Positions 43,491 to 50,996 of a stretch of DNA of 64,000 nt are shown here, piece after piece. Positions within the stretch are counted from its first letter, which is position 1, and the number at the start of each line of letters is the position of its first letter. The position numbers and the translations under genes were made by a program. Source of the stretch: an uncultured Bacilli bacterium (GTDB taxonomy: Bacteria; Bacillota_I; Bacilli_A; RF39; UBA660); the NCBI GenBank assembly GCA_934085585.1, contig CAKOHI010000007.1, forward strand, positions 1 through 64,000. The letters run 5' to 3'. The notes below the pieces were generated by a model. That model saw nothing but the letters and a program-made list of their open reading frames with translations, ran no database searches and was not told the origin of the DNA.

Positions 43491-44525
43491 ATGAAGAAAA
43501 AATTAGTTGCGTTATGTGCAATTATGCTACTTGCAAGTGGCTGTGGCAAGGTACCAAAATTAAGCAATGGAGATGAAGCTATCGTAAGTTTTAAAGATGG
43601 AGAAAAAATTAGTGTAAATGATTTTTATAGTAAATTAAAAGATGAAATGGGTCTTAATACTTTAATTACTATGGTTGACACATATATTTGTGAAACTGAA
43701 TTTAAAGATTATAAAGAAACTGCATCAAAAAATGCTCAAGCTTATGTAGATGCTTTTATAGAACAATATGGTGGTAAAGATAAATTTCTTGAAGCATTAC
43801 AAAGTCAAACAAATTATCAAACAATTGATGCCTATCAAAATTATTTATATTTAGCTAATTTACAAAGTCATGCAATTGAAGAATATGCAAAAACACAAAT
43901 AACTGATAAAGAAATTGAAAACTATTATAATAATGAAGCTATTGGTGATATGGAAATTAATCATATTTTAATAACTGCAGATGTAAAAGATGATGCTAAA
44001 GATGATGAAAAGAAAGCAGCAGAAGAAGCAGCTAAAAAAACTGTTAATGAAATTATTGAAAAATTAAATACTGCTAAAAAGAATAAAGAAGATATTACTG
44101 AGGCATTTACAAAACTTGCAAAAGAATATTCAAAAGATGAATCTACTAAAGATAAAGGTGGATCATTAGGTAAAATCAATTTTGGAGATTTAGATAGTAA
44201 ATATGATGAATTATTAAATACTGCTAAAAAACTTAAAGATGGAGAATATTCTACAAGTGTTATAACTACTGAACTAGGATATCATGTTATATTAAAAGTT
44301 AAAACATATGAAAAAGATACTTTAGAAAATCTAAAAGATAAAATAGTAAAAAAATTAGCAGATAAATATATTTCTGATAATCAAGATAGTATTGGACTTA
44401 CAGCTTTACAACATTATCGTAAAGAATATAATATGGAAATTGAAGATGATGAAATAAAGAAACAATATTCTAATTATATTCAAAATGCTTTAGCTAGTAT
44501 TGCTAGTTCAAAAACAACAAAATAA
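43491..44525 (+). CDS. prsA: PrsA-type foldase lipoprotein (peptidyl-prolyl isomerase)
   Basis: An extracytoplasmic foldase for secreted proteins. The lipobox LASGC places lipidated Cys19 at the outer membrane face. An N-terminal SurA-like chaperone region precedes a parvulin (PpiC) domain at ~150-270 (MEINHILITADV, LAKEYSKDESTKDKGGSLG, TELGYHVILKV). A C-terminal helical part completes 344 aa. Monocistronic with strong promoter and terminator. It likely helps fold the many secreted surface proteins encoded nearby. Confidence 0.93.
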   Translation: MKKKLVALCAIMLLASGCGKVPKLSNGDEAIVSFKDGEKISVNDFYSKLKDEMGLNTLITMVDTYICETEFKDYKETASKNAQAYVDAFIEQYGGKDKFLEALQSQTNYQTIDAYQNYLYLANLQSHAIEEYAKTQITDKEIENYYNNEAIGDMEINHILITADVKDDAKDDEKKAAEEAAKKTVNEIIEKLNTAKKNKEDITEAFTKLAKEYSKDESTKDKGGSLGKINFGDLDSKYDELLNTAKKLKDGEYSTSVITTELGYHVILKVKTYEKDTLENLKDKIVKKLADKYISDNQDSIGLTALQHYRKEYNMEIEDDEIKKQYSNYIQNALASIASSKTTK

Positions 44526-44548
44526 AAAGCACATGAACGTGCTTTTTT
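44525..44548 (+). terminator. prsA terminator
   Basis: AAAAAGCAC-ATGAAC-GTGCTTTTTT, a clear stem plus T-tract directly after the stop codon. Confidence 0.85.
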
Positions 44549-44558
44549 CATTTAGTCT

Positions 44559-44999
44559 TTAGCAAAGACAATCTACATATGTATCTGATAGACATCTAAT
44601 GCAACATAAGCAGTCGCAATCCATTGTAAAGAATACATTCGTAGCTACATATGGATAAACGCTAGTTTCATCAGTGTTATCTGCAAGAACTCTAAATGTA
44701 CAGCAATTGCCTTCAATTTTTTCTACCCTAAATACATTAGAACATGTAGCAGAAGATCCTGTGCATGTTGCTGTGGAATCTTTAGTTATTGGCATACTCC
44801 ATGGAGTTCCATTACCGCAACAAGTATAAAGCATTACAGGTCTAGTATTACATATTAAGCAATTAGTTCCTCCGCCTAAAACTGGTCTATCGCAAGTTTG
44901 TAAACAATTATCTGGACACGCATTTTCTTGTAATACTAAAATAACACATAGTATTTCATTTATGCAGTTTCCTTCTGATGATTTACTTTCTCTATTCAT
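44559..44999 (-). CDS. CotY/CotZ-like cysteine-rich spore coat protein
   Basis: A 146-aa protein with 20 cysteines and no signal peptide. An N-terminal CxxEILCVIL..QENACPDNC, a central PVMLYTCCGNGTPW, FRVEKIEGNCCTFRVL, and a Cys-dense tail fit the CotY/CotZ family. These proteins form the crosslinked outer coat/crust of Bacillus spores. The organism's sporulation status is unknown. Good SD (GAAAGGGTGAAAG); a CATAAATTA element lies upstream. Confidence 0.8.
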   Translation of the reverse strand: MNRESKSSEGNCINEILCVILVLQENACPDNCLQTCDRPVLGGGTNCLICNTRPVMLYTCCGNGTPWSMPITKDSTATCTGSSATCSNVFRVEKIEGNCCTFRVLADNTDETSVYPYVATNVFFTMDCDCLCCIRCLSDTYVDCLC

Positions 45000-45030
45000 A
45001 AACTTTCACCCTTTCATGTACTTTCATTAT

Positions 45031-45039
45031 TAATTTATG
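45031..45039 (-). promoter_or_regulatory. CATAAATTA element before the CotY/Z-like gene
   Basis: Minus-strand CATAAATTA about 40 bp before the ATG, with AC 16 nt upstream. It matches the SigK-type CATAnnnTA -10 pattern. Confidence 0.4.
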
Positions 45040-45115
45040 AAAATATTTAAATTTAGTGTATGCTTTTTACTTTTACTTTTTTAAAAATTGGTGTATAATT
45101 AATTAGGTGATTATT

Positions 45116-45433
45116 TTGAAAACATATATTGAATATATTATTATAGCTTTTGTTTTAGTAATTATTTCATTAGTTATTGTGAAATTATCTAAAAGAGATT
45201 TTAAGGTTGAAGCAAATAAACTCATTACATATCTTGGAGGAAAAGATAATATTATTAATGCAGAATGTAATATGTCAAGGCTTAAAGTAATATTAAAAGA
45301 TGTTACACTTGCTAATAAAGATGGAATACAAAAGCTTGGTGCTAAGGGGATAGTAGAAATTGATAATCAATTAAAAATTATATTTGATAAAAATGCAAAA
45401 CAATTAAAAAAGTATATCGAAGAAATTCTCTAG
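45116..45433 (+). CDS. Membrane-tethered PTS EIIB-like domain
   Basis: A 105-aa protein: one N-terminal helix (~4-22), then a domain resembling EIIB of the glucose PTS (ITYLGGKDNIINAECNMSRL, LGAKGIVEIDNQLKIIF). In true EIIB the phosphorylated Cys is followed by x-TRLR. Here the residue aligned with it is Asn and the Cys is one place earlier, so phosphotransfer is doubtful. No EIIC is nearby. The start is TTG at 45116 with AGGTGAT as SD; the GTG at 45107 lies on that SD. Confidence 0.7.
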   Translation: MKTYIEYIIIAFVLVIISLVIVKLSKRDFKVEANKLITYLGGKDNIINAECNMSRLKVILKDVTLANKDGIQKLGAKGIVEIDNQLKIIFDKNAKQLKKYIEEIL

Positions 45434-45446
45434 GATATACTTTTTT
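45404..45446. terminator. Bidirectional terminator
   Basis: AAAAAAGTATATC pairs with GATATACTTTTTT across a 16-nt loop that contains the stop codon of the EIIB-like gene. It serves both convergent genes. Confidence 0.65.
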
Positions 45447-45736
45447 TAAATCTTCTCAATATCAAGAACATCTGTTATTTTTATTAACTTGTTATCTATG
45501 GTGAGTAAATTAATATTTGTTTTACCAACTATTTCTTCTTCATGTATCCCATCATTCATAGTTATTCTTACCCTACTTTTATAAACATGATTTAGTGAAC
45601 CAAATATTTCATTAATTTTTTTATTTATATCTTTTGGATTGTAAGTTTTAATCTCTCTATCACTGCGATATAAATCTTGATAATTATTTAATTTTTTGGT
45701 AATGGGACTAGCAAATACATTGGGTAATTTGTTCAT
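45446..45736 (-). CDS. Hypothetical 96-aa protein
   Basis: A small soluble protein, MNKLPNVFASPITKKLNNYQ at the N-terminus, with a C-terminal half that looks like a small beta-barrel (VRITMNDGIHEEEIVGKT, NLLTIDNKLIKITDVLDI). The family was not recognised. The start was chosen at the ATG with GAGGTGTAGAT; an upstream in-frame ATG has no SD. It is divergent from rodA/ftsW. Confidence 0.75.
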   Translation of the reverse strand: MNKLPNVFASPITKKLNNYQDLYRSDREIKTYNPKDINKKINEIFGSLNHVYKSRVRITMNDGIHEEEIVGKTNINLLTIDNKLIKITDVLDIEKI

Positions 45737-45793
45737 ATCTACACCTCTAGTATATTTTATGATAAATACAAAAAAAATGCACATATTATAAAT

Positions 45794-46900
45794 ATGAAGA
45801 AAATATTGAGCAACAAACTACTATTTTTTATTCCACTCTTAATAATTATGATTATTAGTTTTTTAGATATGTATAATGCTAAATATTTAAGTAGTTTATA
45901 TAATAATAATCTAATTAAACAAATTCTTTGGTATGTAATGGGATTTCTTATATTTTTTGTTTTTAAAAGTATCAATAGTAAAACTATTTTTAAGTATGCT
46001 AATATACTATATATTATTTCTATATTACTTCTTATATATGTTTTGTTATTTGGAAAAGTTATTAATGGTGCAAAAGCATGGATAACTATAAAAAGTATTT
46101 CATTTCAACCTAGTGAACTTGCTAAATTAAGTTTGGCAATTATTTTAAGTAAAATGGCAAATTCTTTTACAAGTACTGGTATTAATAGTGAACTTTTATT
46201 TATAATTAAAGTTGGAATATTAACAATTATTCCTTCTTTGCTTGTTTTTTTAGAGCCAGATACTGGTGCTATAATATTCTTTTTGTTAATTGCTTTATCT
46301 ATACTTTTTTTTAGTGATATACATAAATTTTGGTTTATTATTCTTTTTGTGATTTTAGGTTTATTTTGTGCATCTTTCATTCTTCTTTATTTATTTAATA
46401 GAGATTTACTTATTAATTTAATTGGAACTAGTTTCTTTTATAGAGTGGAAAGATTAGTTACATTTAAAACTATGAGTAGTTATCAATTAGAAAATGCTTT
46501 AGTGGCAATGGGTTCTGCAAGTTTGTTTGGAACAGGACTGGGAAAAGTTTCAATTTATATACCTGAAGCTCCGACTGATTTTGTCTTTGCTTTTAGTATA
46601 AGTAACTTTGGATATATAACCGGTTATTTGATTTTAATATCATTTTTATTAATTGATTTTTATTTAATATATAAAGTAGTTCACATGAAAAAAAACACTA
46701 TAAAATATTTTTTAATATCTTTTACAAGTATTTTTATCTTTGGACAAATAATTAATATTGGCATGAATCTTGGTTTAGTTCCCATTATTGGGATTCCTCT
46801 TCCATTTTTAAGTTATGGTGGTTCAACATTAATTATCTATTTTATTTTTTTAAGTATCATTTTTAATGCTCAAGAAAAACCATATGTAAATATGGCTTAA
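45794..46900 (+). CDS. rodA: SEDS-family peptidoglycan polymerase (RodA/FtsW)
   Basis: A 368-aa, ~10-helix membrane glycosyltransferase that polymerises lipid II. The family hallmarks INGAKAWITI, FQPSELAKLSLAI, LEPDTGAII and the C-terminal LSYGGSTLI are visible. Whether it serves elongation (RodA) or division (FtsW) cannot be decided; the isolated position and short length favour RodA. It has no SD and a TATTAT box ending 4 bp before the ATG, so its mRNA may be leaderless. Confidence 0.9.
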   Translation: MKKILSNKLLFFIPLLIIMIISFLDMYNAKYLSSLYNNNLIKQILWYVMGFLIFFVFKSINSKTIFKYANILYIISILLLIYVLLFGKVINGAKAWITIKSISFQPSELAKLSLAIILSKMANSFTSTGINSELLFIIKVGILTIIPSLLVFLEPDTGAIIFFLLIALSILFFSDIHKFWFIILFVILGLFCASFILLYLFNRDLLINLIGTSFFYRVERLVTFKTMSSYQLENALVAMGSASLFGTGLGKVSIYIPEAPTDFVFAFSISNFGYITGYLILISFLLIDFYLIYKVVHMKKNTIKYFLISFTSIFIFGQIINIGMNLGLVPIIGIPLPFLSYGGSTLIIYFIFLSIIFNAQEKPYVNMA

Positions 46901-47130
46901 TAATAGTAAACTCTAGGTATTGGTTGATAATAACTATATGAACTATTATAATATGGCATTCCAGGGCTGTACATAGCTCCAGGGTTTTGTGGATATCCTC
47001 CGATTCCAGGTGCTACATTATAAATAGGTCTTGGTCTAGTTAAACCAACTGCTGCACCTCCTGCTAGCCCCCCTAACAAAAACGGCACAACAAAACCGCG
47101 GTTTGTATTTTGATAATAATTTGGATACAT
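46897..47130 (-). CDS. Tyr/Pro/Gly-rich small protein, coat-like
   Basis: A 77-aa protein starting MYPNYYQNTNRGF, a short Gly/Ala-rich helix (VPFLLGGLAGGAAVGL), then a Pro/Tyr/Gly-rich tail ending in YYY. The composition resembles small spore-coat or surface proteins, without a specific family match. An ATG 5 codons upstream is in frame, but its codons GGA GAG form the SD, so I start at 47130. It overlaps the 3' end of rodA by 4 bp on the other strand. CATAAATTA lies upstream. Confidence 0.7.
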   Translation of the reverse strand: MYPNYYQNTNRGFVVPFLLGGLAGGAAVGLTRPRPIYNVAPGIGGYPQNPGAMYSPGMPYYNSSYSYYQPIPRVYYY

Positions 47131-47148
47131 AGACTCTCCTTTCATAAG

Positions 47149-47157
47149 TAATTTATG
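47149..47157 (-). promoter_or_regulatory. CATAAATTA element before the 77-aa gene
   Basis: The same 9-mer as in front of the CotY/Z-like gene, about 20 bp before this ATG. No clear AC -35 partner is visible here. Confidence 0.35.
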
Positions 47158-47174
47158 AAAAGTATGCTAATTAA

Positions 47175-47429
47175 CTAATTACTTTTACCCAAATATATTT
47201 TTTTTGATTTTCTTAATAATCCTAAACAAGTTTTACTGTTAATTTTACCTATTGCATTATCCACTAATTCCATATATTCTTTGTCAGTAAAAATATTAAC
47301 GTCTTCAATTCTTGTTATAGTCATTTCTTTATTATCTAATATAAGGAATTCATATACTATTTCTAAAGATATTTTTTCTTGCATTTGTTTTTTAGCTAAT
47401 GCGTGACTTAAATTTAAATATTCTTCCAT
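47175..47429 (-). CDS. Hypothetical 84-aa protein
   Basis: A small soluble alpha/beta protein (MEEYLNLSHALAKKQMQEK, then ISLEIVYEFLILDNKEMTI) with a basic C-terminus. The family was not recognised. It is divergent from the double-XRE regulator at 47537, which may regulate it. SD AAAGAGAGTTGGTAAT. Confidence 0.65.
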   Translation of the reverse strand: MEEYLNLSHALAKKQMQEKISLEIVYEFLILDNKEMTITRIEDVNIFTDKEYMELVDNAIGKINSKTCLGLLRKSKKIYLGKSN

Positions 47430-47536
47430 ATTACCAACTCTCTTTCTTAAAATTATAGCAAATATTTTCGTATTTGTCTGTAATTTTCGGTATATTTAGT
47501 AAATTAATGGGAAAATTAAACTGGTGAGCAAAATTA

Positions 47537-47986
47537 ATGGAAAATGACAGATTATTTGAGTTGAGAGAATATAATAATCTAACTCAAAAGTTTGTTGGGG
47601 AAATCATAGGAGTTCGTCAACAAACTTATGCTGAATGGGAAAAAGGAAAAAAGATTATACCTTTGAAACACCTTGTTACCTTGGCAAAATATTATAATGT
47701 TAGTATGGATTATTTAACTGGATTATCCAATAGAAAAGATCATTTTTATAAAGATGTATTATTGGATAAAGATAAAATTGGCAAAAGAATTGTTTATATT
47801 AGAACAATTAATAATATTAAGCAAAAAGATTTGGCTCTTTTTTTAAACACTTCTCCATCAACCCTATGGGCTTATGAAAAAGGAGTAACATTAATTCTTA
47901 CTGCATTTTTATATCAAATAGCCAAGAAATATAAAATCTCAATCGATTGGTTAATCGGAGCTAGTCCTAATATGAAAAGGATTTAG
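47537..47986 (+). CDS. Regulator with two XRE-type HTH domains
   Basis: A 149-aa protein made of two tandem HTH_3 domains, ~6-62 (LREYNNLTQKFVGEIIGVRQ, then TYAEWEKG) and ~83-141 (IRTINNIKQKDLALFLNTSP, then TLWAYEKG). The domains are diverged copies of each other. Both keep the YN-V/I-S-D-W/YL ending of XRE regulators. Such pairs may bind extended operators as a monomer. The target is unknown; the divergent 84-aa gene is a candidate. SD GGTGAGC. Confidence 0.85.
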   Translation: MENDRLFELREYNNLTQKFVGEIIGVRQQTYAEWEKGKKIIPLKHLVTLAKYYNVSMDYLTGLSNRKDHFYKDVLLDKDKIGKRIVYIRTINNIKQKDLALFLNTSPSTLWAYEKGVTLILTAFLYQIAKKYKISIDWLIGASPNMKRI

Positions 47987-48067
47987 CTCTTTTTTTCAAA
48001 TATTGCCACCTTCATTTACTTGCATAGTTCCTACCTTCCTTAATATGATTATAACAAATTTTTTTAA

Positions 48068-48097
48068 AGAAAAAAAGGACTTTTTTAAATTAGTCCC
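48068..48097 (-). terminator. tyrS terminator
   Basis: GGACT and AGTCC arms on the minus strand enclose the tyrS stop; TTTTTTTC follows. Confidence 0.7.
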
Positions 48098-49326
48098 ATA
48101 AAATAATTCTTTTTGCCTTTTTTAATTAGTAACACTTTACCATCAATAGCATCTTTTGATGTAATATTTTTTTCTAAATCTGTAATTTTTTCATTGTTAA
48201 TACTTATTGCACCTGATGAGATCATTTCTCGTCCTTCTCTTTTACTTGAAACAATCTTGTTATCAACTAAAATATCTAATAATAAAGTATTTTCTTTTAG
48301 ATTAAATCTTGGTACATCCTTAATGCTTTCTATTATTTCATGTGCAGTTAATTCCCAGATTTTATCTGAAAATAGTGATTCAGAAATATGAAGAGCTTTT
48401 TTGTATTCATCTTCACCATGTAAGAATGTAATTATTTCTTTGGCAAGGGCTTTTTGAGCTTTTCTTTCTTCTGGGTGTTCCTTTAGACTTACTTCAAGTT
48501 CTTCAATTTCTTCTTTAGTTAAGAATGTTAATTTCTTTAAGTATTCTATTACTTTATCATCTTCGGCATTAATGAAATATTGGTATAACTCGTATGAACT
48601 TGTCTTATTTATATCAAGCCATAATGCTTCACCAGATTCACTTTTACCAAACTTTGAACCATCACTTCTGGTAACTAATGGCACCGTAAATCCATAACAT
48701 TTAACATCTGCACCATGAACTTTTCTTATAAGTTCAAGTCCTGATGTAATATTGCCCCATTGATCTTGTCCTCCGACTTGCATTGTTACCCCGTGTTCTT
48801 CGTATAACTTTAAAAAGTCTATTGATTGAAGTAACATATATGAAAATTCTGTGTATGTAATACCAATATCTAATCTTCTTTTTACAGTGTCTTTAGCTAA
48901 CATATAGTTTACATTAAAGAACTTACCAAAGTCACGAAGATAGTCTATTGCTTTCATCTCACATAACCAATCAGCATTATTAACTATTTCAATTTTACCA
49001 CCTAAGATGGTACTAATTTGGTCTTGAATACATTTAATGTTGTGAGCTACAGCTTCTTTGCTAATCATTGGTCTTTCAACATTTGGCTTTGGATCTCCGA
49101 TTAATCCAGTACCGCCACCAGCAATTATTATCGGAGTATGTCCTCCTTCCATTAATCTTTTTGATGTAGCTATTACTGTACAATAATGTCCAATATGTAG
49201 TGAATCTCCAGTTGGGTCAACACCTATATAAAATTTTAAGCCTCCGTTATTAATGGCTTCTTCAACATCCGGACTAGTTATGTCATTTACAAGTCCTCTC
49301 CATTTTAATTCTTCAAATAATGTCAT
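48085..49326 (-). CDS. tyrS: Tyrosyl-tRNA synthetase
   Basis: A 413-aa class I synthetase: GVDPTGDSLHIGHY contains the HIGH motif, GGTGLIGDPKPNVERP, the Tyr-binding GGQDQWGN, KFGKSESG as KMSKS equivalent, and a C-terminal S4 RNA-binding domain (SSKREGREMISSGAI). An in-frame ATG 21 codons upstream lies within the T-box terminator; the true start has GGGAGGAAATTTT. Regulated by the upstream T-box. Confidence 0.97.
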   Translation of the reverse strand: MTLFEELKWRGLVNDITSPDVEEAINNGGLKFYIGVDPTGDSLHIGHYCTVIATSKRLMEGGHTPIIIAGGGTGLIGDPKPNVERPMISKEAVAHNIKCIQDQISTILGGKIEIVNNADWLCEMKAIDYLRDFGKFFNVNYMLAKDTVKRRLDIGITYTEFSYMLLQSIDFLKLYEEHGVTMQVGGQDQWGNITSGLELIRKVHGADVKCYGFTVPLVTRSDGSKFGKSESGEALWLDINKTSSYELYQYFINAEDDKVIEYLKKLTFLTKEEIEELEVSLKEHPEERKAQKALAKEIITFLHGEDEYKKALHISESLFSDKIWELTAHEIIESIKDVPRFNLKENTLLLDILVDNKIVSSKREGREMISSGAISINNEKITDLEKNITSKDAIDGKVLLIKKGKKNYFMGLI

Positions 49327-49466
49327 AAAATTTCCTCCCTTTAAATAAAAAAAGAATGGTACACAAGGAGTGCTTTTGCACGGTACCATCCTTTTATTTA
49401 ACTTAATTTATCTTAACGCGATTTAACGATTCAGCTCCAGAGTCGTAAATTCCTTCACCACTGATT
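49327..49466 (-). promoter_or_regulatory. Short T-box riboswitch of tyrS
   Basis: The leader contains the T-box antiterminator sequence GGATGGTACCGTG (49379-49391) and a mutually exclusive terminator: 49354-49362 pairs with 49383-49391, followed by a 9-T tract. Upstream sequence, only about 75 nt from the predicted transcription start, folds into one long hairpin (AATTTACGACTC...GAATCGTTAAAT). A UAC triplet (Tyr) there is the only candidate specifier. The standard long stem I cannot fit because rluD-like coding sequence ends at 49504. Uncharged tRNA-Tyr should allow readthrough. Confidence 0.72.
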
Positions 49467-49472
49467 GGGTCA

Positions 49473-49501
49473 ATTATAGCACTTTAAATTTTTTAATGCA
49501 A
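49473..49501 (-). promoter_or_regulatory. tyrS promoter TTGCAT-N17-TATAAT (extended -10)
   Basis: Minus-strand TTGCAT (49496-49501), 17 bp, TGCTATAAT with a consensus -10 at 49473-49478. It places the start of the T-box leader near 49466. Confidence 0.75.
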
Positions 49502-49503
49502 GC

Positions 49504-50151
49504 TTATTTTAACAAATTTTCAAAATATTTGTTCATTTTTATTTCAAAATTCATTAATTTATTATTAACTGGATGATTAAATTCTAGTTTGTAGGCTTGC
49601 AAACAAAGTAAATGATTACTTTTTGGGCCATATTTTTTATCTCCGATGATGGGATGATTAATATTAGCAAGTTGTACTCTAATTTGATTTTTTCTTCCTG
49701 TTTTAATATTAATATTTAATAAGCTATATTTATTATTATATTCTAATACCTCATAATCCGTTATTGCTAGTTTTCCTTTTTTCTTATCTTTAGTTATAAT
49801 TACATCATGAGTTTTTGTTTCATATAAGTAATTTTCTAAATGTCCAGCGATTTTTATAGTTCCTTTTACTACAGCATAATAATCTCTTTTGACATTCATC
49901 CAATTGGCTTGAAATTTCTTTTTAATTAATTCACTTTTGGCAAAAATAATTAACCCACTTGTGTCTTTATCTAGTCTATGCACTATAAAAACTTTATTCC
50001 GAGGATTTTGTTTTTTTAAATACTCTCTTACATCATCATATAAATTTCTACCCATTTTATTATCTCTTTTAATAGTTAAAATTCCACTTGGCTTATTTAT
50101 AATAATAAAATATTTGTCTTCATAAATTATTTCTAATTTTTTCTTTTTCAT
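49504..50151 (-). CDS. RluD-family pseudouridine synthase
   Basis: A 215-aa enzyme isomerising uridine to pseudouridine in rRNA or tRNA. The catalytic Asp lies in HRLDKDTSGLIIFAKS (residues ~57-72). LNINIKTGRKNQIRVQLANI and GDKKYG are family C-terminal motifs. It lacks the N-terminal S4 domain, so it is a short form (~90 residues less than RluD). The exact target is unknown. It is last before the tyrS promoter. Confidence 0.9.
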   Translation of the reverse strand: MKKKKLEIIYEDKYFIIINKPSGILTIKRDNKMGRNLYDDVREYLKKQNPRNKVFIVHRLDKDTSGLIIFAKSELIKKKFQANWMNVKRDYYAVVKGTIKIAGHLENYLYETKTHDVIITKDKKKGKLAITDYEVLEYNNKYSLLNINIKTGRKNQIRVQLANINHPIIGDKKYGPKSNHLLCLQAYKLEFNHPVNNKLMNFEIKMNKYFENLLK

Positions 50152-50170
50152 AAGAACTCCATAAATTTAT

Positions 50171-50195
50171 ACAAAAAAACCCATTACTGGGCTTT
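50171..50195 (-). terminator. Terminator downstream of tRNA-Ala
   Basis: CCCA-GTAA-TGGG followed by TTTTTTT on the minus strand, 12-35 nt past the tRNA 3' end. Confidence 0.75.
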
Positions 50196-50206
50196 TAATT
50201 TCCTTT

Positions 50207-50283
50207 TGGTGGAGAATGTGGGACTCGAACCCGCGACCCCCACGGTGCAAGCGTGGTGCTCTAGCCAACTGAGCTAATTCCCC
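50207..50283 (-). tRNA. tRNA-Ala (TGC anticodon)
   Basis: The minus strand gives acceptor GGGGAAT pairing with ATTCTCC, D-arm TTAGCTCAG...GAGC, anticodon stem CACGC with loop CTTGCAC (anticodon TGC), and T-arm GCGGGTTCGAGTCCCAC. A discriminator A and encoded CCA (50207-50209) follow. All stems close. It is 77 nt with CCA. Confidence 0.96.
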
Positions 50284-50325
50284 AGGAACAAGAATATCTT
50301 ATCATACTTTGATAAAATAATCAAG

Positions 50326-50535
50326 TTATTTTTGTGGTTCTTCAACAATTTTTATTAATCCTGCTTCAACTTCTTCTAATGCACGGCCTAAACTCTTCTT
50401 ATTTTGATATTCACTTTCTTTCATTTGATAGTGATTATTTTCAAGCATTTGCTTACTTCTTATTGAAGCTACATGAACTAATTTGTACTTTGAATCTACT
50501 ATATTAAGTAGCTTATCTATTGATGGATATAACAT
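50326..50535 (-). CDS. rpoZ: RNA polymerase omega subunit
   Basis: A 69-aa protein: YPSIDKLLNIVDSKYKLVHV then ASIRSKQM, and KKSLGRALEEVEAGLIKI, the two conserved omega blocks. It assists RNAP assembly and binds beta'. It sits alone upstream of tRNA-Ala; in other Bacilli it follows gmk, which is not here. SD AAAGGGAGTGGAATT. Confidence 0.93.
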   Translation of the reverse strand: MLYPSIDKLLNIVDSKYKLVHVASIRSKQMLENNHYQMKESEYQNKKSLGRALEEVEAGLIKIVEEPQK

Positions 50536-50630
50536 AATTCCACTCCCTTTTCATTACTTATGATACTCATTATATTTAATTAATTCAACAAAAATTTAAA
50601 AATTTGACATAAATTTGACATTTTTTAATT

Positions 50631-50996
50631 TCATGTTAATACTTTTGCAATTATTTTATTGTCTTCATTTGTAACTTTTACTTTAACATCATTTAAATTT
50701 TTATCTTCATTTCTTGGATCTTTTACGACATTGTTATCACCACTTACAATGGCATTCGCTTTTGCTAGGTCATCTACGGTTAAATAAATAGTCTTGTCTT
50801 TTTCAAATAAATTTTCATTTAATTTAGCATACAACACTGCATTATTTTCAATTGTTTCAATTTTTTGCTTATACATTTCTTCTTCATAATTAAATCCAAA
50901 ATCTTTAGAGACAATCCATGTTGCTGCAAAATAACCTATACTAAAGACTGCTAATACAACTACTAATTCTATTACTGTATATCCATTTTTCTTCAT
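50631..50996 (-). CDS. Minor prepilin-like protein
   Basis: A 121-aa protein: MKKNGYTVIELVVVLAVFSI is a class 3 prepilin signal, cut at Gly5/Tyr6, with Glu10 as E+5. A small Asn/Asp/Lys-rich globular part follows (KDPRNEDKNLNDVKVKVTN, resembling the PREKNKKLN element of the pilin-vWA protein). Its start overlaps the upstream gene by 4 bp. It is probably a minor pseudopilin. Confidence 0.83.
   Translation of the reverse strand: MKKNGYTVIELVVVLAVFSIGYFAATWIVSKDFGFNYEEEMYKQKIETIENNAVLYAKLNENLFEKDKTIYLTVDDLAKANAIVSGDNNVVKDPRNEDKNLNDVKVKVTNEDNKIIAKVLT

Noticed and set aside
47996..48025. Nine-codon ORF with a good SD (MQVNEGGNI) on the minus strand
   Set aside because: Too short to support as a gene, and no downstream gene that it could control as a leader peptide; tyrS ends just upstream of it.
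49327..49389. N-terminal extension of TyrS (MVPCKSTPCVPFFFYL...)
   Set aside because: These codons lie within the T-box terminator hairpin and the SD; the canonical start MTLFEEL has a perfect SD.
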